Shown: positions 24,469-32,727 of the stretch, piece after piece | Numbering within the stretch: position 1 is the first letter of the stretch | Layout of the letters: each line of letters opens with the position of its first letter | Source of the DNA: Streptomyces broussonetiae | GTDB taxonomy: Bacteria; Actinomycetota; Actinomycetes; Streptomycetales; Streptomycetaceae | Reading direction: 5' to 3' | Length of the DNA stretch: 64,000 bases | Assembly (NCBI RefSeq): GCF_009796285.1 | Contig: NZ_CP047020.1 | Coordinates: forward strand, 1,116,001-1,180,000 | The notes under the pieces: model-generated | Database searches by the model: none | Told to the model about the DNA's origin: nothing | Seen by the model: only the letters and a program-made list of their open reading frames with translations | Position numbers and translations under genes: made by a program

Positions 24469-27400
24469 TCACGGGTGGAACGCCGCGCAGTACGTGCGCC
24501 AGTGCGGCTTGGGCATGCACAGCTCGAAGGACGGGTCGTTGGGCGAGCCGGCGAAGGTCCGTGAGAAGGGAATCGAGACGGACGTGCTGAAGAGGACGAG
24601 CCGCACACTGACGGTGAGTTTGCCGCTGCCCTTGATCGACGACTGCCCGCCGACCGAGGCGTAGGTGAGTTCCAGATAGAACTCGATGGAGACCGTGACG
24701 ATACCCAGCACGGAGAGGAAACCGTTGAACCGTACGTAGCCGCTCACGGTGACACTCCTTTGGCCACCGACTTCCTCGATCACGAAGCTGACGCCCGCCA
24801 TGAGGCTCACCCCGCCGGCCGCGACGCCGACGTCGACGGCCGCGCAGCCGCCGAACTCCATGGCGCCCTCCAGTTCCTTCACGCCCTGGTCGAGATCGAC
24901 CAGCATGGAGAAGTAACCGCCCCCACCGAACAGCGAGACGCTGACATTGAAGGGGTGCTGCTGCTCGGAGACCGAGAAGCGGAAACTGACGGGGGACGAG
25001 CCGTCGAGGGGGATCGTCAGCGTGGCCCCCAGGGTGAGGTTGGACAGGGTGAAGACCCCCAGGGCGATGGTGGGAACCGCGAGGGTGTAGCCGGCGGAAA
25101 CGCAGGTCGGCTGGACGTCCACGAAGGCGCCGGCGCCGAAGACGTCCGCGGGCAGGGCATCGCGGAGCGTGTTGATGAACTGGAGTTCGTTCCTGAACTT
25201 CACCACCAGGCCGGAAGCCGTCACGTCGGGCTTCCTGCCGGGGCCCGTCTTGAATCTCACCTCGGCAAAGTCGACTTCGATGGCGCCGAAGGCCAGACCG
25301 AAGTCGGTCAGGCTGCCCTCCACGGTGCTGCTGTCGACGGCGCCCGGAGAGCGGACGGTCCGGGCGTCCAGGGTCAGTGTGGGCCGGGTCGACGCGGGCA
25401 CCGCCACGAGCAAGCCCTTTGGATCCTTCGTCAGCTGGGTCTTCCACACGTAGCGAAGTTCCTTGCCCTGCCCGCCCGCCAGATCACGGACGCGCAGCAC
25501 CGGCGCCGCAAGCGCGGCCTTCGGGTCGCCGAGGATCCGGGTGATCTGCTCGTCGCTGAGGTCCCTGAACTGGTTGAGGTCGTCCTCGACGACGTCGCCC
25601 AGGAGCGCGGAGAGATTGATGAAGCCGAGCAACTTGGCCCCTTGGAAGAGCTTGGCAACATCGCTCGCCACCAGGCCGTTGCCGTTCGGGCCGAAGACCT
25701 CAGGGACGACGCCCGCCTGGCTGGTGATCGTTTTGAGGAAGGTCTGAGGATTGGCCAGGCCGCCGGCTTGCTCCGCCCCCATGGCCAGGGGAAGGTCGGC
25801 AGCGAGTTCCAGATAGGCGCCGGCGGGATGTCCCGCCATGGTCTTCTCGAGATAGGTGTCGTTGAATCTCACTGCCAGGGGACCGGCGTTCGGCAGAAGC
25901 TGTTCGACCGCGTGGACTCGTACCAAAGCGTCGGACACAAAGGGCAGGCCGACCGTTCCGCGCCCGAAGGTCAGGGATTCGACCGCGTGCGTCGTACTGC
26001 CTGGTGCGCCGTCCGGAGGCTGCGCCATGGCCATCGTCTGACCGTGCAGCTCCGGGGTCATACGGGGGTGCAGCTGGTCCGGCTCCGGCTCTGCGTACCG
26101 GTCGCTCACATTCCCCTCGGGGTCGCCCAGTCCGTCGGGCACGAAGATCAGGGGCATCTTGAAACTGACCTTCCGGCTGCCCTCGACCTCCCGGTCCGTC
26201 CCGATCAGCGTGAACAGGTGGTCTTTTCCCGAGTCCTGAAGCTGCACCCAGAAGGCGGTGAGGTCCTTGAGCGGCGCGTCCGGGAACTCCTGCGGCGCCG
26301 GAACCGGCGGCTTGATCGGCGGGGTGACCCGGTCGGTGATACGCAGTGCGCTGAAGGGCATTTCACGTCCGTCGTGCGGGTATCCGATCCCCGCTCCGTA
26401 CGCGACCTCCGGTTGCTTCACGATCACCCGGTCCTGCCGCTGCAGGAAGGCGATGATGCCGCCGTCCGGATCCGCGACGAACACCCGCCTGAACTCCTCG
26501 ACGTGCGAGGCCTCGTGCCCCGTGTTCAGGCGGCCACGTCTGACGATGCGTATGTACTGGTCTCGCCCCAGGCCCGTGATGTGGTCGTACGCCTCCAGGT
26601 CGGGCACCCGCAGCCCGGCCTCCTGCAACTGCGTCTGCGCGGTCTGCGAGGGTGCCTGCCAGACGCCGTGCAGGTGTGCCGAGGAACCCAGCGGCGTCAC
26701 GATGAACTGCTCCGAGCGCAACGGCGCGCTGGGCAGGTCGATCGGCGGCTTTCCGGGGACGGTCGGTTCGACCCGGCTGGTCAGGCTGACGATGTCCTGC
26801 AGGTCCTTGACGACGAGCGGGCTGCCGTCGGGCAGTTGCCCCCGGTCCTGCGCCATCGCGAAGGCTCGGAGCAGCACCTCTCCGTCCTGCCCGCCGTGCA
26901 GCCGGGCGTGCCACAACGCGGTGCGTCCGCCGAGCTGTTGGGGACCGGGCCGGATCACCCAGTCGACCGGCGCGTCGTAGGTGATCAGCAGCCGGGTCGG
27001 GAACTCGATGACGCTTCTGGGAATCCCCTGGAACACCGCCGAGCCGGCCGTGTCCGGGGCCGTCGGACCGACCGGCACGGTCATCGCCACCAGGCTCGCC
27101 CAGTCGAGCAACGAGTCCAGCGACGGCTCCAGGCCGTCCACGGTGGCCGGCACCGAGAAGGCCAGAGTGGTCGGGCCTGCGGCGACGGCGGACACGGGTC
27201 CGGCAACGGGCGGCTGGGGGAAGGACGGCTCCAGCACATGCTGCGGCGGCAGCCCCACGACCACGAGCGTCGGTGCTGCCGGATCCTGCCGCACCAGGCG
27301 ACGGCCGTCGTACCGCAGATTGACGAGGCTGATGTCCACGACGAGCATGTCCGCCGGCCGCACCACGTGGAACGGGCCCTGCGCGGAGTCTCCGTCCGGC

Positions 27401-27747
27401 GAACCGGAACCCGATGAGCCGGAATCCGACGGACCGGAGCCCGACGAGCCCGAGTCCGACGAACCCGAGTCCGACGAGCCGGGCCTCTCAGGCCCGCCAG
27501 GTCCGCCAGGTCCGCCAGGTCCGCCAGGTCCGCCAGGTTGTCCTCCGAAGCCGGAGCCGTCCTGGGGGCCGGACGGCGGATGCCCGTCGAACGGACGGTG
27601 CCCACCAGGGCCCCCGCCGGGATCGTCGTCGTGATCACCGAAGTGCCCGTCGCCGTGGCCGCCGAAGTGCCCCTGACCGTCGTCGGGATGGTGTCGTACC
27701 TCTTGCCAGGGCCCCCGGGCGAAACGACGGACGGTGTGGAATGACAT
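24469..27747 (-). CDS. Giant protein of unknown family with Gly/His-rich head and beta-rich tail
   Basis: A 1092-residue protein from the ATG at 27747 (MSFHTVRRFARGPW); a longer frame upstream lacks coding character. Residues 20-115 are low complexity: a Gly/His/Asp-rich part, then GGP repeats, then Ser/Asp/Gly repeats. The rest is a large unknown domain set. Recognisable segments include LGRDQYIRIVRRGRLNTGH and FPDAPLKDLTAFWVQLQDSG. The last 250 residues are alternating hydrophobic beta strands with many Gly (SLFGGGGYFSMLVDL), like a beta-barrel or beta-solenoid. No signal peptide is seen. It lies between the PASTA gene (194 bases upstream) and the 1573-residue gene. Function unknown. Confidence 0.82.
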   Translation of the reverse strand: MSFHTVRRFARGPWQEVRHHPDDGQGHFGGHGDGHFGDHDDDPGGGPGGHRPFDGHPPSGPQDGSGFGGQPGGPGGPGGPGGPGGPERPGSSDSGSSDSGSSGSGPSDSGSSGSGSPDGDSAQGPFHVVRPADMLVVDISLVNLRYDGRRLVRQDPAAPTLVVVGLPPQHVLEPSFPQPPVAGPVSAVAAGPTTLAFSVPATVDGLEPSLDSLLDWASLVAMTVPVGPTAPDTAGSAVFQGIPRSVIEFPTRLLITYDAPVDWVIRPGPQQLGGRTALWHARLHGGQDGEVLLRAFAMAQDRGQLPDGSPLVVKDLQDIVSLTSRVEPTVPGKPPIDLPSAPLRSEQFIVTPLGSSAHLHGVWQAPSQTAQTQLQEAGLRVPDLEAYDHITGLGRDQYIRIVRRGRLNTGHEASHVEEFRRVFVADPDGGIIAFLQRQDRVIVKQPEVAYGAGIGYPHDGREMPFSALRITDRVTPPIKPPVPAPQEFPDAPLKDLTAFWVQLQDSGKDHLFTLIGTDREVEGSRKVSFKMPLIFVPDGLGDPEGNVSDRYAEPEPDQLHPRMTPELHGQTMAMAQPPDGAPGSTTHAVESLTFGRGTVGLPFVSDALVRVHAVEQLLPNAGPLAVRFNDTYLEKTMAGHPAGAYLELAADLPLAMGAEQAGGLANPQTFLKTITSQAGVVPEVFGPNGNGLVASDVAKLFQGAKLLGFINLSALLGDVVEDDLNQFRDLSDEQITRILGDPKAALAAPVLRVRDLAGGQGKELRYVWKTQLTKDPKGLLVAVPASTRPTLTLDARTVRSPGAVDSSTVEGSLTDFGLAFGAIEVDFAEVRFKTGPGRKPDVTASGLVVKFRNELQFINTLRDALPADVFGAGAFVDVQPTCVSAGYTLAVPTIALGVFTLSNLTLGATLTIPLDGSSPVSFRFSVSEQQHPFNVSVSLFGGGGYFSMLVDLDQGVKELEGAMEFGGCAAVDVGVAAGGVSLMAGVSFVIEEVGGQRSVTVSGYVRFNGFLSVLGIVTVSIEFYLELTYASVGGQSSIKGSGKLTVSVRLVLFSTSVSIPFSRTFAGSPNDPSFELCMPKPHWRTYCAAFHP
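27400..27540 (-). repeat. In-frame low-complexity repeats (SSDSG and GGP units)
   Basis: Nine-base units encode successive Gly-Gly-Pro triplets at about 27491-27538, and related units encode Ser-Asp-Ser-Gly/Ser-Gly at about 27400-27485. They form a flexible, probably extended linker between the His-rich head and the folded part of the protein. Confidence 0.85.
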
Positions 27748-27941
27748 GACCAACGCCTCATCCGAGATGGTGCGGGTGATGGACGGGGTCGCTGCCGCTC
27801 GCTCACTCCCATGCTCGCCCCAGCGGGGGTTTCTCGCCACTGGAACACGGTGCGGCAACCGCGGCGGCCGACGCCGGTTCACCCGCGGGGCAGCGGCGGC
27901 TCAGCATGTCGCCGAACTCAGGGCGCAGACATGGCAGTTGG

Positions 27942-28631
27942 TTACCCGCCGGGCGGCTGACCCGGCCCGCCCTCCGGCGTCGCACCCGGCACCGGCCCGG
28001 CGGCGAAGGTCACCTTCACCGTCGTACCCCTCGGCGCGGTCGATCCCCTGGCAGGGTCCTGACCCGTGATGGTCGCCGGCGGTGCGGACGGCCCCGAACC
28101 GGGCGCGAGGTCGAGCTGGAGCGATGTCTTGCCCAGGATCTCGGAGGCCTGCTGCTCCGTGCACTCGGTCAGGTCGGGGACGACTTCCTGTCCTCCGAAC
28201 GCGGCACTGAGCACGTCCTGGCGGGCCTCCTCGGCATGTTTGCCGGAGAAGTAGAAGGCGATCGTCGACCCGGCGGCCGCGGCGAGCGCGCCGATCAGCG
28301 TGCTCCGGAGGTTGGCGTCCCGAACCGCGAAGGCCACCGCGCAGAACACCAGGAGGCCGGCGACGAGAGCCAGGGCGATCCAGCTGCGGACGATGCCGTC
28401 CGCCGACGCCGAGCGGCTCGGCACGCAGTACCGGGCGATCACCAGCACCACCCCGATGAGCGCGAGAGCGCCCAGGAACAGCCAGAGCAGAACCTGGATG
28501 TGCCCCCAGGAGATCACGGCGGGATCGCCGCTGGTTCCGGAGGGACTGGGAGCGGCAGAGTGCGTTGGCGCAGCCCTCGCCATGAGCCAGGTGCCAACGG
28601 TGTCGAACTGAACTGAACGGAGAACCAGCAC
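27942..28631 (-). CDS. Three-helix membrane protein with C-terminal PASTA domain
   Basis: A 229-residue protein. Hydrophobic helices are at about residues 47-68, 86-106 and 117-135. The C-terminal part (about 155-212) is a PASTA domain: VVPDLTECTEQQASEILGKT, then ITGQDPARGSTAPRGTTVKV. PASTA domains bind muropeptides or the cell wall. The GTG at 28631 is preferred because GGGAGGA precedes it by 8 bases; the ATG at 28583 has no ribosome site. It is the first gene of the minus-strand group and is divergent from the SARP gene. It may anchor or sense at the cell surface for the downstream giant proteins. Confidence 0.78.
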   Translation of the reverse strand: MLVLRSVQFDTVGTWLMARAAPTHSAAPSPSGTSGDPAVISWGHIQVLLWLFLGALALIGVVLVIARYCVPSRSASADGIVRSWIALALVAGLLVFCAVAFAVRDANLRSTLIGALAAAAGSTIAFYFSGKHAEEARQDVLSAAFGGQEVVPDLTECTEQQASEILGKTSLQLDLAPGSGPSAPPATITGQDPARGSTAPRGTTVKVTFAAGPVPGATPEGGPGQPPGG

Positions 28632-28955
28632 GGTTGTGTCCTCCCGCCAAAACGTGGCGCCGAAAGTGCGGCCGAGTCGGACACTGCCGTGGACCTCGTG
28701 CGCGCCGGGGCGGAAACCCGCCCATTCCCCCGCCCACACCCCCCGTTGTCGAGTCTCGCGCCGAGGCGGTGGGCCCGCAAACGGTGCCTGGGACGTCAGC
28801 ACCGGGCGTCGGCCGGTGGCCCGGGCCTCGCACGGCGGCAGCTGACCGCTGCTCCGGCGAAGTTGCACGGCCGGGTCACACCGGCCGAGACTGGGACAAG
28901 AGGCCTGCCTGAGCGGGGTGCGCTCACTCTCGCCACGGCGAGCGAGGCGATCAAG
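28632..28955. promoter_or_regulatory. Divergent promoter region between PASTA and SARP genes
   Basis: A 324-base spacer between two divergent genes, the natural place for SARP control of the minus-strand operon. I could not find a clear set of SARP heptamer direct repeats. A short repeat, GAACT-GAACT-GAACG, occurs nearby at about 28605-28619, inside the PASTA coding start. No confident -10/-35 pair was identified. Confidence 0.4.
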
Positions 28956-29696
28956 GTGGTTTCCTTTCCCCAGTTGTGGTTGCTCGGCCAGTTCCGGCTG
29001 GAGTGCGATGCCGAGCCCGTCGAACTGTGCCGCAACGGCCAGCGCGTGCTGGCGTTCGTCGCGCTGCGGCAACGCGTGTCCCGAACGGTGCTCGCCGGGA
29101 CGCTGTGGCCCGAGGTCACGGAGGAGCACGCCAGGGGCAGCCTGCGCACCACGCTGTGGAAACTTCCGCGCGGTGACCAGTCGTTGGTCCGGTGCAACGG
29201 GGACTCGCTCGCGGCGGCCGCTGCCCTGCGCGTCGACGTGCACTCCTTCACCGAGACGGCGATGAGCGTCGTACAGGGCTGCAGTCCGCCGCTCGCCGCG
29301 CAGCTCCCGCCGGGTCTGCTGGACGGCGACGACCTGTTGCCGGGCTGGGACGAGGAGTGGGTACTGATCGAGCGCGAACGCCTGCGGCAGTTGCGGCTGC
29401 ACGCCCTCGACGCGCTGGCCGAGGCGCTCGTGCGAGAGGGACGGCCTGCGCTGGCCCTGGAGGCGGCGTGGGAGAGCGTGCGCGCCGAGCCGCTGCGGGA
29501 GAGCGCGCACCGGGCTGCCGTGTCCGCGCATCTCGCCGAGGGCAATCTGATGGAGGCGGTCCGTCACTATCGTTCGTTCCGGCGGTTGCTCCGGGAGGAG
29601 CTGGGGGTCGAGCCGTCGCCCCAGTTCGCGCACATGCTCTCGCGGCACGGGGTCACGGCCTCCTGCGCGGGTGACGCCAGGGTGACGCCGGGCTGA
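28956..29696 (+). CDS. SARP-family transcriptional regulator
   Basis: A 246-residue short SARP: an OmpR-like winged helix at the N-terminus (LWLLGQFRLECDAEPVEL, then LAGTLWPEVTEEHARGSLRT) and a bacterial transcriptional activation domain (LRLHALDALAEALVREGRPA to FRRLLREELGVEPSPQFA). SARPs activate secondary-metabolite and other specialised operons in actinobacteria. The GTG start is the first in-frame start that keeps the whole winged helix; its ribosome site is weak. Its position between the PASTA gene and the transglycosylase gene suggests that it controls the cell-wall locus. Confidence 0.88.
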   Translation: MVSFPQLWLLGQFRLECDAEPVELCRNGQRVLAFVALRQRVSRTVLAGTLWPEVTEEHARGSLRTTLWKLPRGDQSLVRCNGDSLAAAAALRVDVHSFTETAMSVVQGCSPPLAAQLPPGLLDGDDLLPGWDEEWVLIERERLRQLRLHALDALAEALVREGRPALALEAAWESVRAEPLRESAHRAAVSAHLAEGNLMEAVRHYRSFRRLLREELGVEPSPQFAHMLSRHGVTASCAGDARVTPG

Positions 29697-29771
29697 CGGC
29701 GCGCCGGTAGCTTCGGCAACGAACCAAACGTGGCCGGACGTGCATTCCGGATCGCGCCCACTCGCCGACCG

Positions 29772-29784
29772 TGACACTCTGTCA
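29772..29784. promoter_or_regulatory. Short inverted repeat upstream of the transglycosylase gene
   Basis: TGACA-CTC-TGTCA, a perfect 5-3-5 inverted repeat about 145 bases before the start of the gene at 29930. It could be a regulator site, but it is short and a single copy. Confidence 0.3.
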
Positions 29785-29929
29785 TCGACGTCGGCGCCGC
29801 CGCCGCTCCCGCGCCCGCCGTCTCCGCATCCGGAACCCCTTGCCGCTCGGCACTCGGGGAGGGCGCACGTCCGGATCCGGCTCACCGTGAACCCCCTGCG
29901 ACTGACAAGCCGAAAGGAAGCGAGCCGTC

Positions 29930-30652
29930 ATGGTCGCTCTGTCGAATGTCCGCTTCGGCGAGACCAACGAGGACATCCGCATCGTGCAGAAGGCCCTGAT
30001 CGCACGGGGCCGCAGCATCCCCGACGGGGCCACGGGCCACTTCGGCGATGAGACGAGGGCCGCCTACCGGGCCGAACAACTCGCCCAGGGGTTCACGGGA
30101 ACCGGGGCCGACGGCATACCGGGCTGCGCCTCACTGACCGCGCTCGGCCGGTTCGCCGGTTTCGCCGTCGACTGCACGGGCGCCGCCGCTCCGGCCTCGG
30201 GAGGGGGACGGCTCAACCTCGGCCAGGTCACCTACACCGACCCGCACGACGACTCCGGCGAGTCGGCCATGCAGCGCTATGCGCTGCAGGCGTGCGAACT
30301 CACGGGCATGGACCCGACGTACGGTGTCCCGGCGCTGGTCACCATCTCCCAGCGCGAGTCCGCCTACAACAGTCCGCGCTACCGGGTGAACCTGAACGAC
30401 GTCAACGCGCGGGGCCCGAAGGTGGCCGACGGCCATCCGCAGAACTGCTCGCGAGGTGCCACCCAGTGCATTCCCACCACGTTCGCCACGTACCACCAGG
30501 CAGGCACGGCCACCACGCCGTACGACGTGGTCGCGGACATGTGCGCAACCATCAACTACGTGCGCGACCGCTACCACGTGAACCAGTCGGGGTCCAACTT
30601 CGCGTCGCGGGTTCAGCAGGCGGACCCGCACCGGACTCCCATCGGGTACTAG
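29930..30652 (+). CDS. Peptidoglycan-binding, transglycosylase (SLT)-like protein
   Basis: A 240-residue protein. Residues 1-85 are a peptidoglycan-binding domain (ETNEDIRIVQKALIARGRS; DGIPGCASLTALG) closely resembling residues 700-780 of the 1573-residue protein. After a Gly/Ala linker, residues 105-240 look like the lysozyme-like SLT fold found in phage tail proteins: VTISQRESAYNS with the presumed catalytic Glu, GATQCIPTTFATYHQAG and INYVRDRYHV. The ATG has a good AAGGAAG ribosome site. There is no signal peptide. It flanks the SARP gene on the side opposite the giant-protein operon and probably belongs to the same system. Confidence 0.8.
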   Translation: MVALSNVRFGETNEDIRIVQKALIARGRSIPDGATGHFGDETRAAYRAEQLAQGFTGTGADGIPGCASLTALGRFAGFAVDCTGAAAPASGGGRLNLGQVTYTDPHDDSGESAMQRYALQACELTGMDPTYGVPALVTISQRESAYNSPRYRVNLNDVNARGPKVADGHPQNCSRGATQCIPTTFATYHQAGTATTPYDVVADMCATINYVRDRYHVNQSGSNFASRVQQADPHRTPIGY

Positions 30653-30758
30653 CGCCTCGGACCAGCCGACGGTTTCGGCGGCGTCCTGAGCGGGGCAGCC
30701 GGTCGCTCGCGGGCAGGCTGCCCTGCGTGTGATCGCCTTGCGGTTGGTCACCTTGCCT

Positions 30759-31619
30759 CTACTGGTCCTCGACACGCTCCGCGCCGATGCTGCCCGCGGG
30801 GGCGCTGAGGCTGCCCAGGATGTCGAGGAGTTCGGCGCTGCGGCTGCCGGGCTCGGCGTGGAAGACGACCAGGGTGAGTCCGTCGGTGCCGTCCACGGAC
30901 AGCTTGTTGGAGTGCAGGTCGAGGTCGCCGACCTGCGGATGCGTGAGGTGGCTCGTGCGCCCGCGCCGCGGCCGCACCTCGTGCCGGGCCCACAGGGTGC
31001 GGAAGCGTTCGCTGCGCAGGGACAGCTCGCCGACCAGGTCGCGCAGCCGCGGGTCGTCGGCGTCCGTGCCGGTCTCGGACCGCAGGGCGGCCACGCCCTC
31101 CTCGACGAGGTCCTCCCAGTCCCGGCGCAGCTCGCGCTCGGCGGGGTCGAGGAAGACGGCCCGCAGGAGGTTGACACCGGGCCGGTAGTTCGGAGTGAGG
31201 GCGGTGGCCAGTGCGTTGGCGGCCAGGCAGTCGGTGTATCGGTTCTGCACATAGGCGGGGTTGCGCGGCCAGCCGTCGATGAGCTGCAGCAGACTCGGCG
31301 GGACCTGCCGCGAGCGGCGGGCGGGCCGTATCCCGCCGGCGGGCCGGTCCTGGGCGAGTCCGGCGAGGTGGGCCGTGGCGTCGGCGTCCAGCCGCAGCAC
31401 GCGGGCGATGGCCTCGAGGACCTGCACGGACGGGTTGCGGTCCCGGCCCTGCTCCAGCCGCAGATAGTAGTCGGAGCTGATGCCGGACAGCATCGCGACC
31501 TCCTCCCGGCGCAGCCCCGGCACCCGGCGCAGACCGCCGCCGGGCAGCCCCACGTCCTCGGGCCGCACCAGCGCACGCCGGGCACGCAGGAACTCACCGA
31601 GCGCGTTCGATCCGTCCAT
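30759..31619 (-). CDS. XRE-family regulator with MmyB-like ligand domain
   Basis: A 286-residue regulator: a helix-turn-helix at about 25-75 (GLRREEVAMLSGISSDYYLR, then LEQGRDRNPS) and a MmyB-type C-terminal ligand-binding domain. The ATG at 31619 starts at MDGSNALGEFL; longer frames lack support. It is divergent from an aldo/keto reductase gene with 150 bases between them, a common arrangement in streptomycetes, and probably represses it. Confidence 0.87.
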   Translation of the reverse strand: MDGSNALGEFLRARRALVRPEDVGLPGGGLRRVPGLRREEVAMLSGISSDYYLRLEQGRDRNPSVQVLEAIARVLRLDADATAHLAGLAQDRPAGGIRPARRSRQVPPSLLQLIDGWPRNPAYVQNRYTDCLAANALATALTPNYRPGVNLLRAVFLDPAERELRRDWEDLVEEGVAALRSETGTDADDPRLRDLVGELSLRSERFRTLWARHEVRPRRGRTSHLTHPQVGDLDLHSNKLSVDGTDGLTLVVFHAEPGSRSAELLDILGSLSAPAGSIGAERVEDQ

Positions 31620-31769
31620 GGCATCCACCGTACGGCCGGTCGTGCGGCGGTGACTGTCCCTGCCACTCCCAGGATCGCGGGGGTACTGCCATGCCGGGCG
31701 GCGCGGGCGCAGGGTGGACGGCGAGGCCGCCAGAGGGACCGGCGGCGCGGAGATTCTGAGAGGTACGAC

Positions 31770-32633
31770 ATGACTGCACAGCTCGGTGGCACCGTCACCC
31801 CGGCCGACGGCCTGACCCTGACCCGCGTGGGATACGGCGCCATGCAGCTGGCCGGACCGCATGTCTTCGGCCCGCCCCAGGACCGGGCCCGGGCCGTGGC
31901 AGTGCTCCGCGCGGTGGTGGACACGGGCATCACCCACATCGACACCGCGGACTTCTACGGCCCGGTCGTCGTCAACGAGATCATCCGCGAGGCCCTCCAC
32001 CCCTACCCCGAGGAGCTGCGCATCGTCACCAAGGTCGGCGCCCGCCGGGGAGCCGACGGCAGCTGGATGATGTCACGGCACCCCGAGGACCTGAAGGCGC
32101 AGGTCTACGACAACCTGCGCAACCTCGGTGTGGACGCCCTCGACGTGGTCAATCTTCGGTTGGGCGACATGGACACCCCGAACGAGGACGCGGTGGCCGA
32201 CCAGTTCGGTGCGCTGGCCGAGCTGCGCGAGCGGGGTCTGATCCGGCATCTGGGGCTGAGTGCCGCGTCCGCCGCGCAGCTGGACGAGGCCCGTGCGATC
32301 GCGCCCGTGGTGACCGTGCAGAACCTGTACAACCTGGCCAACCGGCAGGACGACGCGCTGCTGGCACGCACGGCGGCGATGAACATCGCCTTCGTGCCCT
32401 ACTTCCCGCTCGGCGGCTTCACGCCGCTGCAGTCCGAGACGCTGACGAAGGTCGCCTCGCGCCTGGAGGCCTCGCCGCAGCAGGTGGCGCTGGCCTGGCT
32501 GCTGCGCCGCTCCCCGAACATCGCGCTGATCCCCGGCACGTCCTCCCCGGACCACCTGCGTGAGAACATCGCAGCCGCCTCGCTGGACCTGCCCGAGGAT
32601 GTGGTGGCCGAACTGGACGCCATCGGAGGCTGA
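31770..32633 (+). CDS. Aldo/keto reductase
   Basis: A 287-residue TIM-barrel oxidoreductase. HIDTADFYG carries the catalytic Asp and Tyr, and IVTKVGARRG the catalytic Lys. The position of the usual catalytic His is in DVVNLRLGD, where no His is present; this is seen in one subgroup and may alter activity. VALAWLLRRSPNIALIPGTS is the cofactor-side signature. NADPH-dependent reduction of an aldehyde or ketone is expected. It is divergent from the XRE regulator. Confidence 0.88.
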   Translation: MTAQLGGTVTPADGLTLTRVGYGAMQLAGPHVFGPPQDRARAVAVLRAVVDTGITHIDTADFYGPVVVNEIIREALHPYPEELRIVTKVGARRGADGSWMMSRHPEDLKAQVYDNLRNLGVDALDVVNLRLGDMDTPNEDAVADQFGALAELRERGLIRHLGLSAASAAQLDEARAIAPVVTVQNLYNLANRQDDALLARTAAMNIAFVPYFPLGGFTPLQSETLTKVASRLEASPQQVALAWLLRRSPNIALIPGTSSPDHLRENIAAASLDLPEDVVAELDAIGG

Positions 32634-32727
32634 GCGGGCCGCTTCCGGGTACTCGGCGCGGCCGACCCACACATCGGTACCGGTACTTGGGCGCATCACT
32701 TCCGGCAAGGACGCCGTTGTTCGGTGC

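Noticed and set aside
24760..27417. Long plus-strand frame across the 1092-residue gene
   Set aside because: No family resemblance and wrong third-position bias; the minus-strand gene has proper start, spacing and operon context.
28605..28619. SARP binding repeats
   Set aside because: GAACT units are only five bases apart, inside the coding start, and do not match the spaced heptamers expected of SARP sites.
18808..30652. A complete contractile injection system or prophage
   Set aside because: No sheath, tube, baseplate, ATPase, terminase, capsid or integrase gene is visible; only wall-acting enzymes and unknown giants are present.
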